NCBI GenBank assembly: GCA_018417955.1
Contig: JACTVC010000016.1
Location: 248,001-312,000 of the forward strand
Source: Laccaria trichodermophora
Taxonomy: Eukaryota; Basidiomycota; Agaricomycetes; Agaricales; Hydnangiaceae
DNA length: 64,000 bases
Direction of reading: 5' to 3'
Shown here: positions 37,181-48,400 of the stretch, one piece after another
Layout: each line of letters opens with the position of its first letter
How positions within the stretch are numbered: the stretch's first letter is position 1
Program-made: the position numbers and the translations under genes
The notes under the pieces: generated by a model
Seen by the model: only the letters and a program-made list of their open reading frames with translations
What the model was told of the DNA's origin: nothing
The model's database searches: none

Positions 37181-37460
37181 TCAGTACTTTACCCTCCCCA
37201 GGTTATTCCATATGGAACAGATGGAATCGGGGGTGGACTGCACAAATTCCAGATGGATTCCATGGAGTGGGGGATGGATTCCATGGAATGGGGGATGGAT
37301 TCCACAACTTTGGGGATGGATTCCATGGAATGGCTGATGGATTCCATACTTCCCCCAGATGGATTCCATACTTTTCCACATGGATTCCATACTTTTTTCA
37401 GATGGAATCCATACTCTATTCTATATGTTCTATACCATTTTAAGGGTGGAATCCACATGA
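37181..37460. repeat. tandem TGGATTCCATGGAATGGGG array, repeat copy 2
   Basis: The left end matches 35,781. It then runs as short tandem lines with a period of about 20-30 bp, each containing ATGGATTCCA. The array is internally palindromic because GGATTCC/GGAATCC recur. Confidence 0.6.
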
Positions 37461-37589
37461 AATGACTTTATGAAATAATTCTAAGTCCACATTGTGTAAT
37501 CATAGTTTCCATATTCATGAGTCATGGGTGAGCAGGAAAAATTGAAATGTATTGAATGGACTACACAATTTATTTTTACTATTCTCAAT

Positions 37590-38520
37590 ATTTAAGGGAG
37601 GGGGGAAGACAGGGGGAAGTGATGGAGGGGGGAGGATGTAGTAGAGAGCAAGAGGAGAGGGAGGGGGAAGGAGTGATGGAGGAGAGAGGGAGTGAGTGGT
37701 GAAGGGAGGGAGTGGTGAAGGGTGGGGTGGGAATGGATGGGGGGGAGCATGGGAGGGGGAGCAATGAAGGGAGGGGGAGAAATGGGAGGGGGAGCAACAG
37801 AGGGAGGGGGAACAATTGAGGGAGGGAGGGGGAACAATGAAGGGAGGGGAATGATGGAGGGGGGTGGTGAGGAATGTTGGAGGGAGGGGGAGCTTACCTG
37901 GGCTCGTTGTTGCCCATTTCCATTCACACAAGCAGAATCCTGCATGTGTGGGTGTGCATCTTCATGCGTGGGCGCTCTGGGTCCTTGTTTGTGGGTGGTG
38001 GGCTCATTTTCGTGTCTGTGGAGCTATGTTGCCATTGCATTTGTCTTCGTTTCATGGGCGGTCATGTCGTGGGTGGTCGCGTTGTCTTTGTGGGTGGTCA
38101 CATTGTCTTTGTGGGCAGTCGTTGATGTTGGTGGGTGCTGGTCTTCGTTGGTGGGCAGTCGTTGTGGTGGGCAGTCATTGATGTTGGTGTGGTGGTAGGC
38201 TGTTCATGGTGGTGGATCTGGTGGGCAAACGGAGTGCCATGTCATGATGTGGCACCTGTGGTTTGGGTCAGCAAGGTTAATGGGCAGGGTGGTTTGTTCG
38301 CAGCTGGAATGAAATGACAACGACGACATTTGTTGTTGTCTGTCATCTGTTTGCCACACTGCTGGCTTACCTGGGCCTTCTGCTTGCTGTTGTTCCCACC
38401 CATCTGTGGTTGTTGTCAGTGTCATTGCCAGTGTCATTGTTGTCGCAGGTGGTCGTGGCTTGAGACAGTGGGGTGGATGGCGATGGTGGTGGTGAAAGGA
38501 AGAAGTGACATGGCAACGTG
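37590..38520. repeat. composite repeat: purine tract then GT-rich tract (copy 4)
   Basis: Purine tract 37,590-37,890 followed by TTTGTGGGTGG/GTCGTTGATG tandem lines to about 38,520. Long open frames on either strand are low-complexity artefacts. Confidence 0.65.
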
Positions 38521-38554
38521 ACAGCCATACCTGTCATGTTTGAGATGCCATGTG

Positions 38555-38556
38555 AC

Positions 38557-38598
<42 letters not shown>

Positions 38599-38600
38599 CC
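38555..38600 (+). repeat. (CAA)n microsatellite
   Basis: About 14 perfect copies of the trinucleotide CAA, flanked by ACCACCACC. Confidence 0.95.
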
Positions 38601-39060
38601 ACCACCATCCCCCCCCATAAAACAGAAAAAGTCCAGATCCAACAGACATTGTCCTCTCCACTCCCCAAAAACTACTGTTTCTCACTTACAAAACTTCTTG
38701 AATTCATACATACTGTTATCTTGTCTTTGTTTTGCTTTACATACATTTTTTTTCATGCTTTTTGTCAAAATGAACCACTTTTGCCTTTCTCCTCATCACT
38801 TTACTCTCAAGCCACCTCTCGCCTATCTCTGCCTTTAGATATTAGTTTAGCCTTTGTTATCTTGATCCATACACTTTCCCCCCCCTGAACCCTTAAAATC
38901 CTTGTACCTTTCCCCCACTCATTCGTCCCTTAAACCGCATTTGGCATACACTTCTGAAATGTCCCTGTCTCCCTCCCTCCCCTCTACTCCTGTCTGAAAA
39001 CCTCCTTCCTCCCTCCCTCCCTTCTCCCCTCGCACTGCTCTCTTTTCCCCTCATGCACTT

Positions 39061-40551
39061 GACACAATCTCAGTTCAGGACATCACCCTTGCCACCGGCT
39101 GTGAACATATTGTCCAAGGAATTGGCACATCAGAAACTAATTCCAATGTGGTCACTATACTCGAATCTGCAATCAAAGCCATTGAAAACATGGACCCCTT
39201 GCTCACTGAAATTCACATTCTTGTGAAACCCTTCAACTCTCACAACGAGTGGTCAACTACCTGCTACATTCACCTTGATCCTTGCCTGAATGCGTCAACC
39301 ATTCTAGACACTGATGCTGAGCCTAGATGTGATCTCCTCTCTCTATGGCTCACGGCACTCACTAGTTTCAATGCCGATTGGGATGTCAAGTGGACACCTG
39401 CCAAGCACGGTACCAACAAGCGATCGTGGGTATGCTTCCCTGAGCTTAAGGACAACTCCACCAATCCTTCATTCCAATCTGAGTCCTGTGATAAACTCCT
39501 ACACTGGGTGAAGACCAAGGCCCTTCCTGTCTGCAACTTCTTTCTTGGGAAGGGCGGAGTCACCCTTCAGATGGCATCTCCACACCATGTCAACACCGTA
39601 GTCAAAGCCAGAACCGTCCTTGTTCCTGGCTTTCCATCCTCACTCAGAGTCATGTGTGGTTGGCAAATCGAAATTCATAATGCATTCGAGATCATAATCA
39701 TGGGAGTTCTGGATGATTATGAGAACATCAACCAGTTGTTGAAGGAATGGATTGTTCGAAACTTTCTCATTGACAGTGAATCAACTTTGGCTGGACACAG
39801 ATTGTCACCTGATGAACCAAAGGTGTTCATTTTCCATATGACTACGTGGAGAGCAACCAAGGCTGTGCTGTCCCCCTCCACTTGGAAACTCTTTGAGCTA
39901 GACTTTGCAAAATACCCAACTCTCATTTATCCCTGAACCATGCATGAGGTCAACACTACCAGTGTTTGGAAAATGCCCAGAAGCATTCGTGGTGACTTTG
40001 CAAAAGGCACCAAGTCTGTCAACGATGCTATCAAGGCGCTTATGTGACATATGGACTCAATGGAGGACTGTAATCAGAAACAGCATGAGGCCACACATCT
40101 TCAGCTGTCTATGATCACCAGAGATGTCCAGAATGTCATGCAGGCTGTCTCCAACCTTGATGGTCGTCTTGTCAGCTCCCAACACGCGATCCTTGCTCAG
40201 TCCACCGAGCTTGGACTCACTCGCAATCTCTCTGACTTATGTGCCAACAAAATGACGCTCAAGATGCAGTTGCTGGTTGGAATGGAGCCAGGAAAGATCG
40301 ATGAAGCACAGGCAATGCTAGCTGAGATCGAGAAGGAGGAGGCATCTCTCCAGAACCAAATCAGCCAAGCCAGCTGGAGCTTCCTCACAATCGTCAGGGG
40401 CCATGTCGATCAACTACAGCCTGACACCTTGTCAAACCCTGCACCTCCGCATTTACTGACTGTGCCTCCTGGTCTCTCTAAAACTGTCTGCACAGAGAGT
40501 AAGAGCATTCAGCCCAGCAGGTTGCTTCACCCTGATAAGTCTGATGATTGA
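39061..40551 (+). pseudogene. repeat-associated protein gene broken by two in-frame TGA codons
   Basis: One continuous frame runs from at least 39,061 (DTISVQDITLATGCEHIVQG) to TGA at 40,549-40,551, about 495 codons, interrupted only by TGA at 39,934-39,936 and 40,045-40,047. Coding continues in the same frame across both. The first part is a globular domain with conserved-looking Trp and Cys residues, and the second is helical (VQNVMQAVSNLDGRLVSSQH) with a Glu-rich coiled-coil segment. Another exon may follow at about 40,590-40,681 (DDIEENEVATYATGDS, then a GTATGT donor). I do not recognise the family; surroundings suggest a mobile-element protein. The 5' end probably follows an intron acceptor near 39,075. 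Confidence 0.5.
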
Positions 40552-40929
40552 CATAGTGTCTCTGCTAAGAGGTGTTATCTTTCAGGTGATGACATCGAGG
40601 AGAATGAGGTTGCAACGTATGCGACAGGTGATTCTATGGCTGTTGACATGCCTGACCCTCAAGCAAAGGAAGTTCATGAGGTATGTCCCTTACTATTACC
40701 TTAGCAGGACATGCTGATGGTGATTCACGATGACATTTCAGTCCCCCCTCTGAACTGTATGAAGCACCAGTGGGAACCATTATTTATCATTAAACATGGA
40801 CATAGGTCCATGTCCTTTCATACAAACTGTCACAAGGTTTATGAGAGGCATTTTATTAGGATGTCCCATCAATTTCATTCATGTAATTGTCTGAGCTTTT
40901 CATAAACTATGGGGAGGTTTTGAGATATA

Positions 40930-41655
40930 TTTCATAAGTCTTCATGCTGATTTCATTACTGATTTCATATGCCTTCCCTGGCAATTTCATTGTGCTTTCA
41001 TTGGAATGTCCAGAGTATTTTATTGCAATTTCATTAGAATGTCTAGGATATTTTATTGCACTTTCATTAGAATGTCTAGGATATTTCATTGCACTTTCAT
41101 TAGAATGTCTAGGATATTTCATTGCACTTTCATTAGAATGTCTAGGATATTTCATTGCACTTTCATTAGAATGTCTAGGATATTTCATTGCACTTTCATT
41201 AGAATGTCCAGGGTATTTCATTGCGCTTTCATTAGAATATGAAGGGTATTTCATTGTGCTTTCATTAGAATGTCTAGGATATTTCATTGTCCTTTCATTA
41301 GAATACACAGAGTATTTCATTGTGCTTTCATTGAATATTTCATTAGAATGTCTAGGATATTTCATTGTGCTTTCATTAGAATATGCAGGGTATTTCATTA
41401 GAATGTCTAGGGTATCTCATTGTGCTTTCATTAGAATGTCCAGGATATTTCATTGCACTTTCATTAGAATATGCAGGGTATTTTATTGCGCTTTCATTGA
41501 ATATTTCATTAGAATGTCCAGGATATTTCATTGCACTTTCATTAGAATATGCAGGGTATTTCATTGTGCTTTCATTGAATATTTCATTAGAATGTCCAGG
41601 GTATTTCATTACACTTTCATTAGAATATGCAGGGTATTTCATTGTTGACACATGT
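40930..41655. repeat. 33-bp minisatellite
   Basis: About 20 copies of a 33-bp unit containing TTTCATTAGAATGTCTAGG then ATATTTCATTGCAC, with some shorter or partly deleted units. Because 33 is a multiple of three, both strands show long artefactual open frames (for example 11-residue repeats of ALSLECLGYFI). It ends directly at the foldback element boundary. Confidence 0.9.
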
Positions 41656-41672
41656 CAGGGTCCATCTAATGG

Positions 41673-41677
41673 GCTCT
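41673..41677 (+). repeat. target-site duplication, left (GCTCT)
   Basis: Five bases GCTCT directly precede the 5' LTR and are repeated directly after the 3' LTR (49,997-50,001). This is the duplication length typical of Ty3/gypsy-like and other LTR integrations. Confidence 0.9.
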
Positions 41678-42296
41678 TGTTATGGTACTGCTCATGCCAT
41701 GACAATTGTATTAACATAGAGCATGTGCCCTCTGCTTCTGATACTTAGAAGTTAGTCTTGACTTGGTATTGACTTGAATGAGTGGAATGTTTGGCAAGCA
41801 AGGTGCAACCAAACAACTTGAATCTGACTCATGTTGGACTCATGTACAAGTCATACTGACTCATTGGCATTGGAACATTGTAGAATAGTGTAGAATATCC
41901 CATGTATATAAATACTGCCTCTTTGAATGCAAGAGAGGCATCTCTTAACTTTTACCCCACTTTACTCTCACATTTGAGAACTGCTGTAAGCACAAGCAGT
42001 ACTTGTAGGACAAGGTAAGGCTTAGTGCTACCAAGTCTGAAGCTGTCCTAAGATTGTTACGCTTTGCGCTAACATCACATTTGATTAAAGATTCGCTCTA
42101 ATCATTTGGCAGTCTGGTACTCAAGTTCCTTACTTGGTTTCAAAGTCTCCTTTAACTTCAAAGATACTTACAGAACCCCACGGTCCTGCTTGTCTCTTCT
42201 TTGGTAACCCAGGTAGTTATTCATTTGTATTCAATCTCTACTGACTACTTGTATACTCATAGGAGTACACCAAAGATTACGAGCCGTATCGTAACA
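41678..42296 (+). repeat. 5' LTR
   Basis: Begins TGTTATGG and ends TCGTAACA. The first 380 bases contain no CpG, while the last 240 contain about seven. A TATA box lies at 41,905-41,912, so transcription should start about 25-35 bases downstream. Confidence 0.95.
41905..41912 (+). promoter_or_regulatory. TATA box of the 5' LTR
   Basis: TATATAAA within CATGTATATAAATACTGCC, in the expected U3 position. The same sequence is in the 3' LTR at 49,605-49,612. Confidence 0.75.
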
Positions 42297-42297
42297 T

Positions 42298-42313
42298 TGG
42301 TGGACACACTGGG
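42298..42313 (+). other. primer binding site
   Basis: TGGTGGACACACTGGG begins one base after the LTR. Read as the complement of a tRNA 3' end it gives a CCA tail, discriminator A, a seven-base acceptor strand and a five-base CCCAG T-stem strand, which is exactly tRNA geometry. I cannot name the tRNA. A similar line occurs at 55,253. Confidence 0.75.
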
Positions 42314-42453
42314 AAACGTCTTTGCGAGTGATTGGTTACGTAACCTCTCTCCAAACTTGTTTCTTGCTCTCATACTTTGCTCATCCATACGCGCAAACTG
42401 CATCTTCATTCGCCCCAGGTACGATTTGGTTTCCATTTATTACTAACATTGTT

Positions 42454-45400
42454 ATGTCTAACAGATATACGCCTACTACTCGTGCTCCAGGTACACCACG
42501 AGTTCGCACGTCGCCCACCAAATCGGATCCATCTACATTGCCAAATTCCAACTTGCATCACCCCTCGTACCCCTTCAGAGGTACTTCTAACTATCGGCAC
42601 CCCTCCTATGGCCGGCACCCCTCCTATGGCAAGGTCACGTCCTGCCATGTTGATTTCCCCGCCTCTCACCCTCTGCGTTCCGAGAACTTCGAGATCTACG
42701 AGGCATACAGTGCGCTCACCTTTGGCCACGAAGCCTTCTCGGGTCAACGCAAGGCTTTGCCTCATCCGGAACTCAAGGATTTCGAGTGGCTTCCTCAAGA
42801 ACTGGTGGATACAGGTTGGTTTAGGAGGGAACTGTTGTTGCTTGACGAGGCTCTTACGGAGGTCAGTTCGTTTCAACGCGATCAGCACTCACCTATCCTC
42901 TATTTAGTCAATCGTGACTTGCTGGACGACCTCAGGGACTTATTGGAACATCAATTTTTGGTTATGGAACATGCCGGCGCACTCCCGAAGGATAGTGAAC
43001 TCTCTATTTGGAGTCTACCTGACTGGGGTCGCGACATTGATACCGCAGAATCGCCCTGGTTGACTGCAAAGGAATTCGGGATTCTAGCAGCCTGGTTTCG
43101 TTGGGACGTTGAGTGCATTTTACATTACCTTTCATACTGCTTTGTACGTAGTATTGAATGCTCACGTTCCGTACGAATCCGAGCCAAGAATGAAAAGTGG
43201 TTCCATACTTCTGACCTCCAACCACCTCCACATCCCCCCAAATCCATTTCAACATCTACCTTGAATGCTGCTCGACCACTTCCGGCTCAATCAGCGCACT
43301 CTGAAGATGTTGAATTTTCACGGACACCAAGGACGACGACCTCCCGTTCTCGCGACTTGGCAGCGGGTTCAGCCGTCGACACACACACTCAGAATACACA
43401 CCGCCTCAGTCATACTCATTCACCTCCACCTCATCTACTACAGGCTACAAATCAATTCATTTCAGACCTTGAAAACTCGCCTGTGACGAGGATTTCGGAA
43501 TCGGCACCCGTCGCACCGATCACGTCCAGATCAACTTCATCACAACCAACTCGCGCACCTCCTCGTGTTGGCTCTCTCGGACTTCTCAAGCTCGAACGCA
43601 CGTCTTGGGACTCACGCAAGACAGCAACGTCTAAAGCTGAAAAAGAAGCGCCTTCCACAGACGCCCATTCCCACGCAATAACTCAACACGAACGCGAACC
43701 CTCCATTCACCATGTTTTAGTCAAACATCCGCTCGCGCGTGCATCATCCCTGAATGCTCTCGGTCATCCAGGACACCCGAAATCTCCTCCGGATCACATA
43801 CCAATGACAATCAGCCGGTTTCCCTCATTCAAGATGGTTTCAAAGGCCCGACCGATTTCTACAGAAGTCCTCGAAAGGTTCCTTTCCAATGCAACCTTGG
43901 TAAGCATCACGGATCCGTCTGTTTCGTGCGACGAAACTCACCAGTTCACAAGTCTGAATTGTACAGATCCTCATGCTGCTCCGAGAGCATGCACCTCGCC
44001 AACTCGATCACATTCGGTCTCCATCGATCAAACTCGACTATGCGACCCATCGTACCTCCAACAGCGTGAGCGCGCAATGGATCACCGATGTGTAAACCTT
44101 GAAGCGAGGGACATTGGACACGAAGAGATTGTGGAGGAAGCGGGTAAGAAAAACCGACATGTTTTGCGCGAAGATCAATCTGACACAACTACTAGCAGAA
44201 CAGTTGTCATTGACGGCTCACCATCGAATAGTGCGGTTTCGACACCTCATCCTCCCTCACGTTCTCCACATCCTCAAACTTCCAGCCAACCAATCCGTTC
44301 GAACTCACTGGTGGTTCACTTACCAAATACAAGCACGCCGTTACCATCATTCTGGAATGTCTTGGACTGCACCACGACCTCAGAAACTGCCGAGAAACTT
44401 TCGTGCAGGGGAACCTCAGTACGTGATGCAAATTTATCGCCTACGCGTGAAAAGGCTCATTCATCGCGTCTCCACACAATTGCAGGCCCTCCACATTCCG
44501 TAGTTCCCTTGGGGTGTCAATCGGACCCTGTTGCCAGAGATAGAACCTGCGACGTACCTCAAGAATCATCCGAATCTACGATGGACACTGGATGTGTGGC
44601 TTCCAACGCGTTGAGTCATCACCAGGGCGCTTTAGAAGGGACTGGTAAGCACTGTCATCAACACGATGCATGCACAGAACCCTCTAACACATGCCATCCC
44701 AGTCTCGTCGGCATACAGGTCCGTCAATGCTCGGATTTGACAAATTGCTCACCTCAGGATCTTGTCACCCCCTTAGCAGAGAGCACGTCAAGTCAACTTG
44801 CGAATTCCAACTCTGAACGTACCTCTTGGGATTCACGCAAAACATCGACATTCAACGTTGACGAACAGGTGCTCGTTGGAGACACTCATTCCCACGCGCC
44901 AGATTATCGAGAAGTATTCACTCCTCGACATGGCATCACCAAACCACGTCCATCCAACCCTCCACGACATCGAATTGTCACTACGACACCCTCGAGCTCG
45001 CCAATGGTTCGTCTACTAAGTACAAACGCACCATCGCCACCGTCCAAACGCGTCTCGAACTACGTTGGACCTTCAGACACTTTGCAGCAGGTTTCAGGCA
45101 GTGGAAATTCGGCACGTAACGCTAGTGCATTTCTTATGCTCGAGGAATCTCATCCACCACGCACCCTCACAGTCAAGAATCTTTCACAAGACCTGTGTGT
45201 TGGAAGACCAACACCTGCAACCAATGCAACGCGTCCCTCGGACCCGATCCCCAGCGATCGAACATACGACCTACCTCAAGAATCACTCGATCCTTTGAGA
45301 GAATCTTGCCACGTAGAGGTCAATTCGATGGATGATGATCATCAAGAGATCTCAGGAAACGGTGTGTGGAATCGACGTGTTTGGAGGAAAGAAACCCTTG

Positions 45401-48400
45401 ACACGACTGTCACCAGTTGCGCTACAGAGCGCAACTCGATCTCCCTGGGTTCCTCGAAACATACACCCCATGTTCTCGTCGACAAATCTAACAGGCCAAT
45501 TTCGTCTTCACACGACCTCCGGGAGTTTTCCGCCTCTGAAATCTCGGTTCGCGTTGCGGACACTCTTTCCCTTCGTAGAAATGACGAAACATCACCAGCC
45601 ACAGAACATGTAAGTCTGAGGAATTTTTCACTATCTTGTGAAGAAGCTCATTTGTCACGACTTGCCACAGTCTTGAATCCTTTGGAGTCAATCACCAGGT
45701 CAACAACCCTTCCCTTGACATATTCATCAAGCACAGTCTCAAGAACCGATCGAACCGGCGTTCCGTTGATTGGTTCATCAGCGTACAAACACGGTCAGGT
45801 GGATTCTGGATGCACAGGTTCTGAAGTGATAACGGAGGATCAGAAGGGAATCACACAGGCTTTTGGTATGCGTAGGCAACATAGTTCACATGAAGGAACG
45901 TCTAACCCATGCTTAAGGGGCCCCGTCTCAATTCACGACGTTGACTTTTCGTGTGCAACACCCAACTTGAACCCATACCGAGGTCTCGCCCATTTTGCCA
46001 ATGCAGAAGGAACATCGGCGCAAGTCTCCGTCGATCGACCTGATTCCCGTGCTCTACCTCTTCAACATCCTCCGACTCAAGGAGAAACTGGTGACGCGGT
46101 TAATTACAAAGGGGATAGATTCAGGTCTTCGAGGAGGCACAAAACCAAGTCAGAAGATGCCGGTAAGCCGCTAAATCAGTGTGTTTTGTCCGAGGAGACA
46201 TCTAACACGTGTCGATCCGACAGTCCTGTTACCGTGTATACCGCTCCATCTTCTGAATTGAGTCCTTGGACACGTCAAAATGTCGTTTTTGCGCCTATGG
46301 CCATTGAAATATCCAATCCATGTCATTCAGACACCTGGTCTGAGGAACGAACTTCCATCGACATACCTCCTCACGCTACCAGGCCACGCCAGCGTTCGCA
46401 ATGGCTACCGATGGCTACAACGCCAGATTCACCTTTCAGCAACGACTCAGGTGGCTGGATACCCTTGAAAGTAAGCATAAATGAAGAGAATTCTTCTCTT
46501 GTCTGTGAGGAAGTTCACGAGTCTTCACTTTGTTTTACAGTCTCGTATCCTTCGGAGTCTATCAATGGCTCAGAGTCTATTCTTTCGATGTGTCCATCGG
46601 ATGCCACCTCAAGCGAACGAAGGAACTTCGCTGATCAATCTGATCCATGCAACTTGTTACTTCTACCACGAAATTCTGAGCCCAAACATCTGGCGACCTC
46701 AGAGTGCGCAGGTTCTACAGCGACGGATGCCAATCGTACAGAGTTTTCAGATGATACCGGTCAACTCAACAAGCTACTTTTGCGCCAAGATACTGATGAT
46801 GCAATTTCTTGCAGGACCGATCTCATGGACACCTTGCCATCTACCAGCTCGATACCCTCTCCTTCCGACTCCTCGAATGCCCGCGCTATCTCGCAATGGA
46901 AACGTTCGGATTCCTTAGACAAGGAAAGTTTACCCATGGAACAATGCGTAAGTAGCGCGGATTATTCGCTTGCCAGTAGAAGCTTCCACTCATCACTTTC
47001 TTGCGCAGTTCCGAATACGCTGACAGCTGTTTCCAATTCAAGCACCGTGCTTTCAGTCGCTGCCAATCAACTTGATCCAAGTGGCGTGCCTCCTCGACCA
47101 CATATAGGTCAGTTTAACCCCAATAGCACGAGCAAGTCAACCTCAACGGATTCACAGAAGAGCCATGATGAGGCTCATAGGCTTGAAGCAGACGATGCCG
47201 TAGTTCAGCGGTCACCGCCATCCCCGAATGGCAACTTACGGCGCTTGCCCTTCAAGACGATACAGGCTAGCATTTCAACGGAAAACTACGAGACAACTGC
47301 GTCCATCAATACCTTTCCATTTCGTGTATGCAAGTTTGTCTTACCACATACCAGTGGCACTGAACGAAATACATACCTATTCAATTCCCTGACAGATCCA
47401 CCTCGAGCAGCAAATAACATTCTGGATGCTGTGAAGAACGCAAAACGTGCCATCACGTATCTCGATGTTACCTGCTACGTTGAACCTCCCCATTGGACGT
47501 CTATCAAGTTATTCGCGGACTGTTTAGCCTCTGCACAACAATCTAGCGCATCACCTCCAGCCTACACTATTTACCTGGACGAGGACCTGAAGCGCGTAGA
47601 TTCTGGGGGGGAAATACCGTATATATTACGTATACACGACAACTTAAATGGTAATTCAATCTTACAACAACTTGAAGCTCCTGTCGTTCAAATTTACATT
47701 TCTGACACGCACACGGGCCTCAGTCAAATCATATGCAATCAGCCAACAATTGGTACAATGTGTCATGACCTCATTTCCTCGGATGACTGTGACTTCGCCA
47801 ACACCCTTCACCAGTCGGTGTCCAACTGTGAATATGAAGACTCGAGGATGCCAAGCTCCATTATTTCTGGGGAGAGTCATGAACGCAATGACCATAGGTC
47901 AAATGGCGCTGCCAGTAATTCCGTCGCAGTCATCAAGGTACGTTACATCATACCCCCCAGGTCAACATCTCATCCACACCTCAAGATCATCATCAATCAC
48001 ATTGTCACCAGACTATTCACTCGGCCTCGATGTAGCCCGATCTCTGTCAATCATCTCGACATGCACAATCCTTCTCGTCAACAGTCCTCAACTTGGGAGT
48101 TTGCAGTTGAGGAGATGATGGAAGGTACCGAATTTATCCCTTTGCAAACCACGAAGGACTTTCCAGTGCAGAAGTTAGAGAACTCTGGTATGTATCCGAC
48201 ACACTCTCTGTGCAAAGAAATGTCTGATGCGCATGACATGGCCAGCCCTGTCGTTCTGAACGACTGGTCACACATCGATAAAACTTCTGTGGTGCCTCCC
48301 TCTGTTCAATATAGTGTCACCTCTCATGCTATGTCAAAGGATACTGGTATGCACAGACGTTGCGCATTGAATAGAGAAGTATCTAATGTATATTCTAGCA

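Noticed and set aside
40944..41651. 234-codon and 163-codon frames on opposite strands
   Set aside because: Both come from the 33-bp minisatellite, whose period is a multiple of three.
42322..42453. 44-codon upstream extension of the giant retroelement ORF
   Set aside because: It opens at a TTG inside the leader just after the primer site. The first ATG is at 42,454, so I placed the start there.
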